Source: JBBKWX01 sp037969175
GTDB taxonomy: Bacteria > Bacteroidota > Bacteroidia > AKYH767-A > JBBKVM01
Assembly (NCBI GenBank): GCA_037969175.1
Contig: JBBKWX010000059.1
Span: 1 to 6,418 of the forward strand
Length of the DNA: 6,418 nt
Direction of reading: 5' to 3'
This document shows, piece after piece, positions 6,134 through 6,418 of the stretch. The notes below the pieces were generated by a model, which was not told the origin of the DNA, did no database searches, and saw only the letters and a program-made list of their open reading frames with translations. Every line of letters begins with the position of its first letter. Position 1 is the first letter of the stretch. Both the position numbers and the translations under genes were made by a program.

Positions 6134-6241
6134 ACCACAGGTCTCAGAGATTTACACAGAGTACTCAGAGATTCAAGAGACATTTTCTTACAATGGTTTT
6201 TATTTGGTATTTGAACTCTTTTTTCTCTGTATACCAGTGGT
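6134..6241. repeat. dyad element with tandem CTCAGAGATT units
   Basis: ACCACAGGTCTCAGAGATTT (6134-6153) is followed directly by a similar unit of 21 bases (6154-6174, ending CTCAGAGATTC). This is an imperfect tandem pair sharing CTCAGAGATT. The left edge ACCACAGGTCTCAGAG is imperfectly complementary to the right edge CTCTGTATACCAGTGGT (6225-6241), so the whole 108-base block has inverted ends. Similar CACAGAG/CTCAGAGATT strings are, to my recollection, common intergenic repeats in environmental Bacteroidota. Confidence 0.45.
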
Positions 6242-6299
6242 TCCCCACGAAAATGAAATCACATCAAAAGAGCCTAGATCAATATGGATCCCGCACATG

Positions 6300-6410
6300 C
6301 GCAAACGCGTCAAGCTAACAGTAGAGAATATTTCCCGCAGATCTCGCAGAAGCTTTTTATTCCATTCTGTGAGATCTGCGAATGCAAAGTGAATCTCTTG
6401 CAATAACGTT
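6300..6410 (-). repeat. 111-bp dispersed repeat, copy B (inverted relative to copy A)
   Basis: The reverse complement of copy A at 104/111. The hairpin arms are CGCAGATCTCGCAGAA (6336-6351) and TTCTGTGAGATCTGCG (6365-6380) around a 13-base loop. They pair fully if one G-U pair is allowed, so this copy has a better stem than copy A. The seven differences from A are two in the loop, one in a stem arm and four toward the TTAGCTTGACGCG end. Similarity continues loosely past 6410 (GGTTATGA here against GGTATGT in A) to the window edge, so the true repeat is probably longer. Confidence 0.8.
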
Positions 6411-6418
6411 TCATAACC

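Larger units (their letters stand above)
5955..6418. other. gene-free, repeat-bearing downstream region
   Basis: No convincing gene follows the T9SS protein. From 5955 to about 6130 I see nothing beyond two TGATCA words (5952-5957, overlapping the stop, and 5967-5972) and no terminator hairpin with a T-run. From 6134 to 6241 lies a dyad element with a tandem repeat, and from 6300 the second copy of the 111-bp repeat. The frames open here, on both strands, are made of repeat sequence. Confidence 0.6.

Noticed and set aside
6028..6403. Overlapping frames on both strands (6028-6318 and 6204-6392 plus; 6200-6403 minus)
   Set aside because: They consist largely of repeat sequence translated in different frames (for example HRSQRFTQSTQRF and FADLTEWNKKLLRDL). 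Copy A breaks the minus-type frame with a stop.
2903..6410. Composite transposon with the 111-bp repeats as terminal insertion sequences
   Set aside because: Neither copy encodes a transposase, no target-site duplication is visible, and copy B is cut by the window edge. The data support only a pair of inverted dispersed repeats.

Overview
The window looks like a piece of a Bacteroidota chromosome or metagenomic contig (Chitinophagales/Sphingobacteriales-like by impression; rank below phylum is a guess). Three things point there. The large gene ends in a type A C-terminal sorting domain of the type IX secretion system (T9SS). All three signal peptidase I-type exports have Gln right after the predicted cleavage site, the Bacteroidetes 'Q-rule'. 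No start codon is preceded by a convincing Shine-Dalgarno box except weakly at 548, and the DNA is AT-rich.

Layout. Positions 1-193 (minus strand) hold the 5' end of an unrecognised gene that leaves the window. A gene-free stretch (194-547) separates it from a rightward series. This series comprises a lipoprotein with a calcium-loop-like motif (548-1222), an attC-like imperfect dyad (about 1231-1363), a small secreted/envelope protein (1380-1808), a possible 37-residue mini-ORF (1888-2001) and an outer-membrane beta-barrel (2015-2638). A gene-free, repeat-rich stretch follows (2639-3407). Then comes an 848-residue T9SS cargo protein (3408-5954) made of about eight ELWxSDGT repeats, a seven-repeat Ycf48/BNR-like propeller and the sorting domain. 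A second repeat-rich non-coding stretch (5955-6418) closes the window.

All four complete, confidently called proteins carry export signals, so the region is an accessory envelope/secretome locus. I see no evidence that they form one pathway. The barrel and the T9SS cargo stand alone, and the lipoprotein/small-protein pair looks more like independent cassettes than an operon.

The most interesting content is non-coding. A 111-bp sequence at 2903-3013 recurs in inverted orientation at 6300-6410 with 104/111 identities, bracketing the T9SS gene. Each copy contains a 16-bp-arm hairpin built on CGCAGATCTC(A/G)CAGAA. Diverged relatives occur at 2853-2897 and 3164-3215, a shared terminal box occurs alone near 2714-2733, and a different dyad/tandem element lies at 6134-6241. 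The attC-like site at 1231-1363, with a gene starting 22 nt after its putative crossover point, suggests that part of the window was assembled by integron-type cassette insertion. No integrase is visible here.
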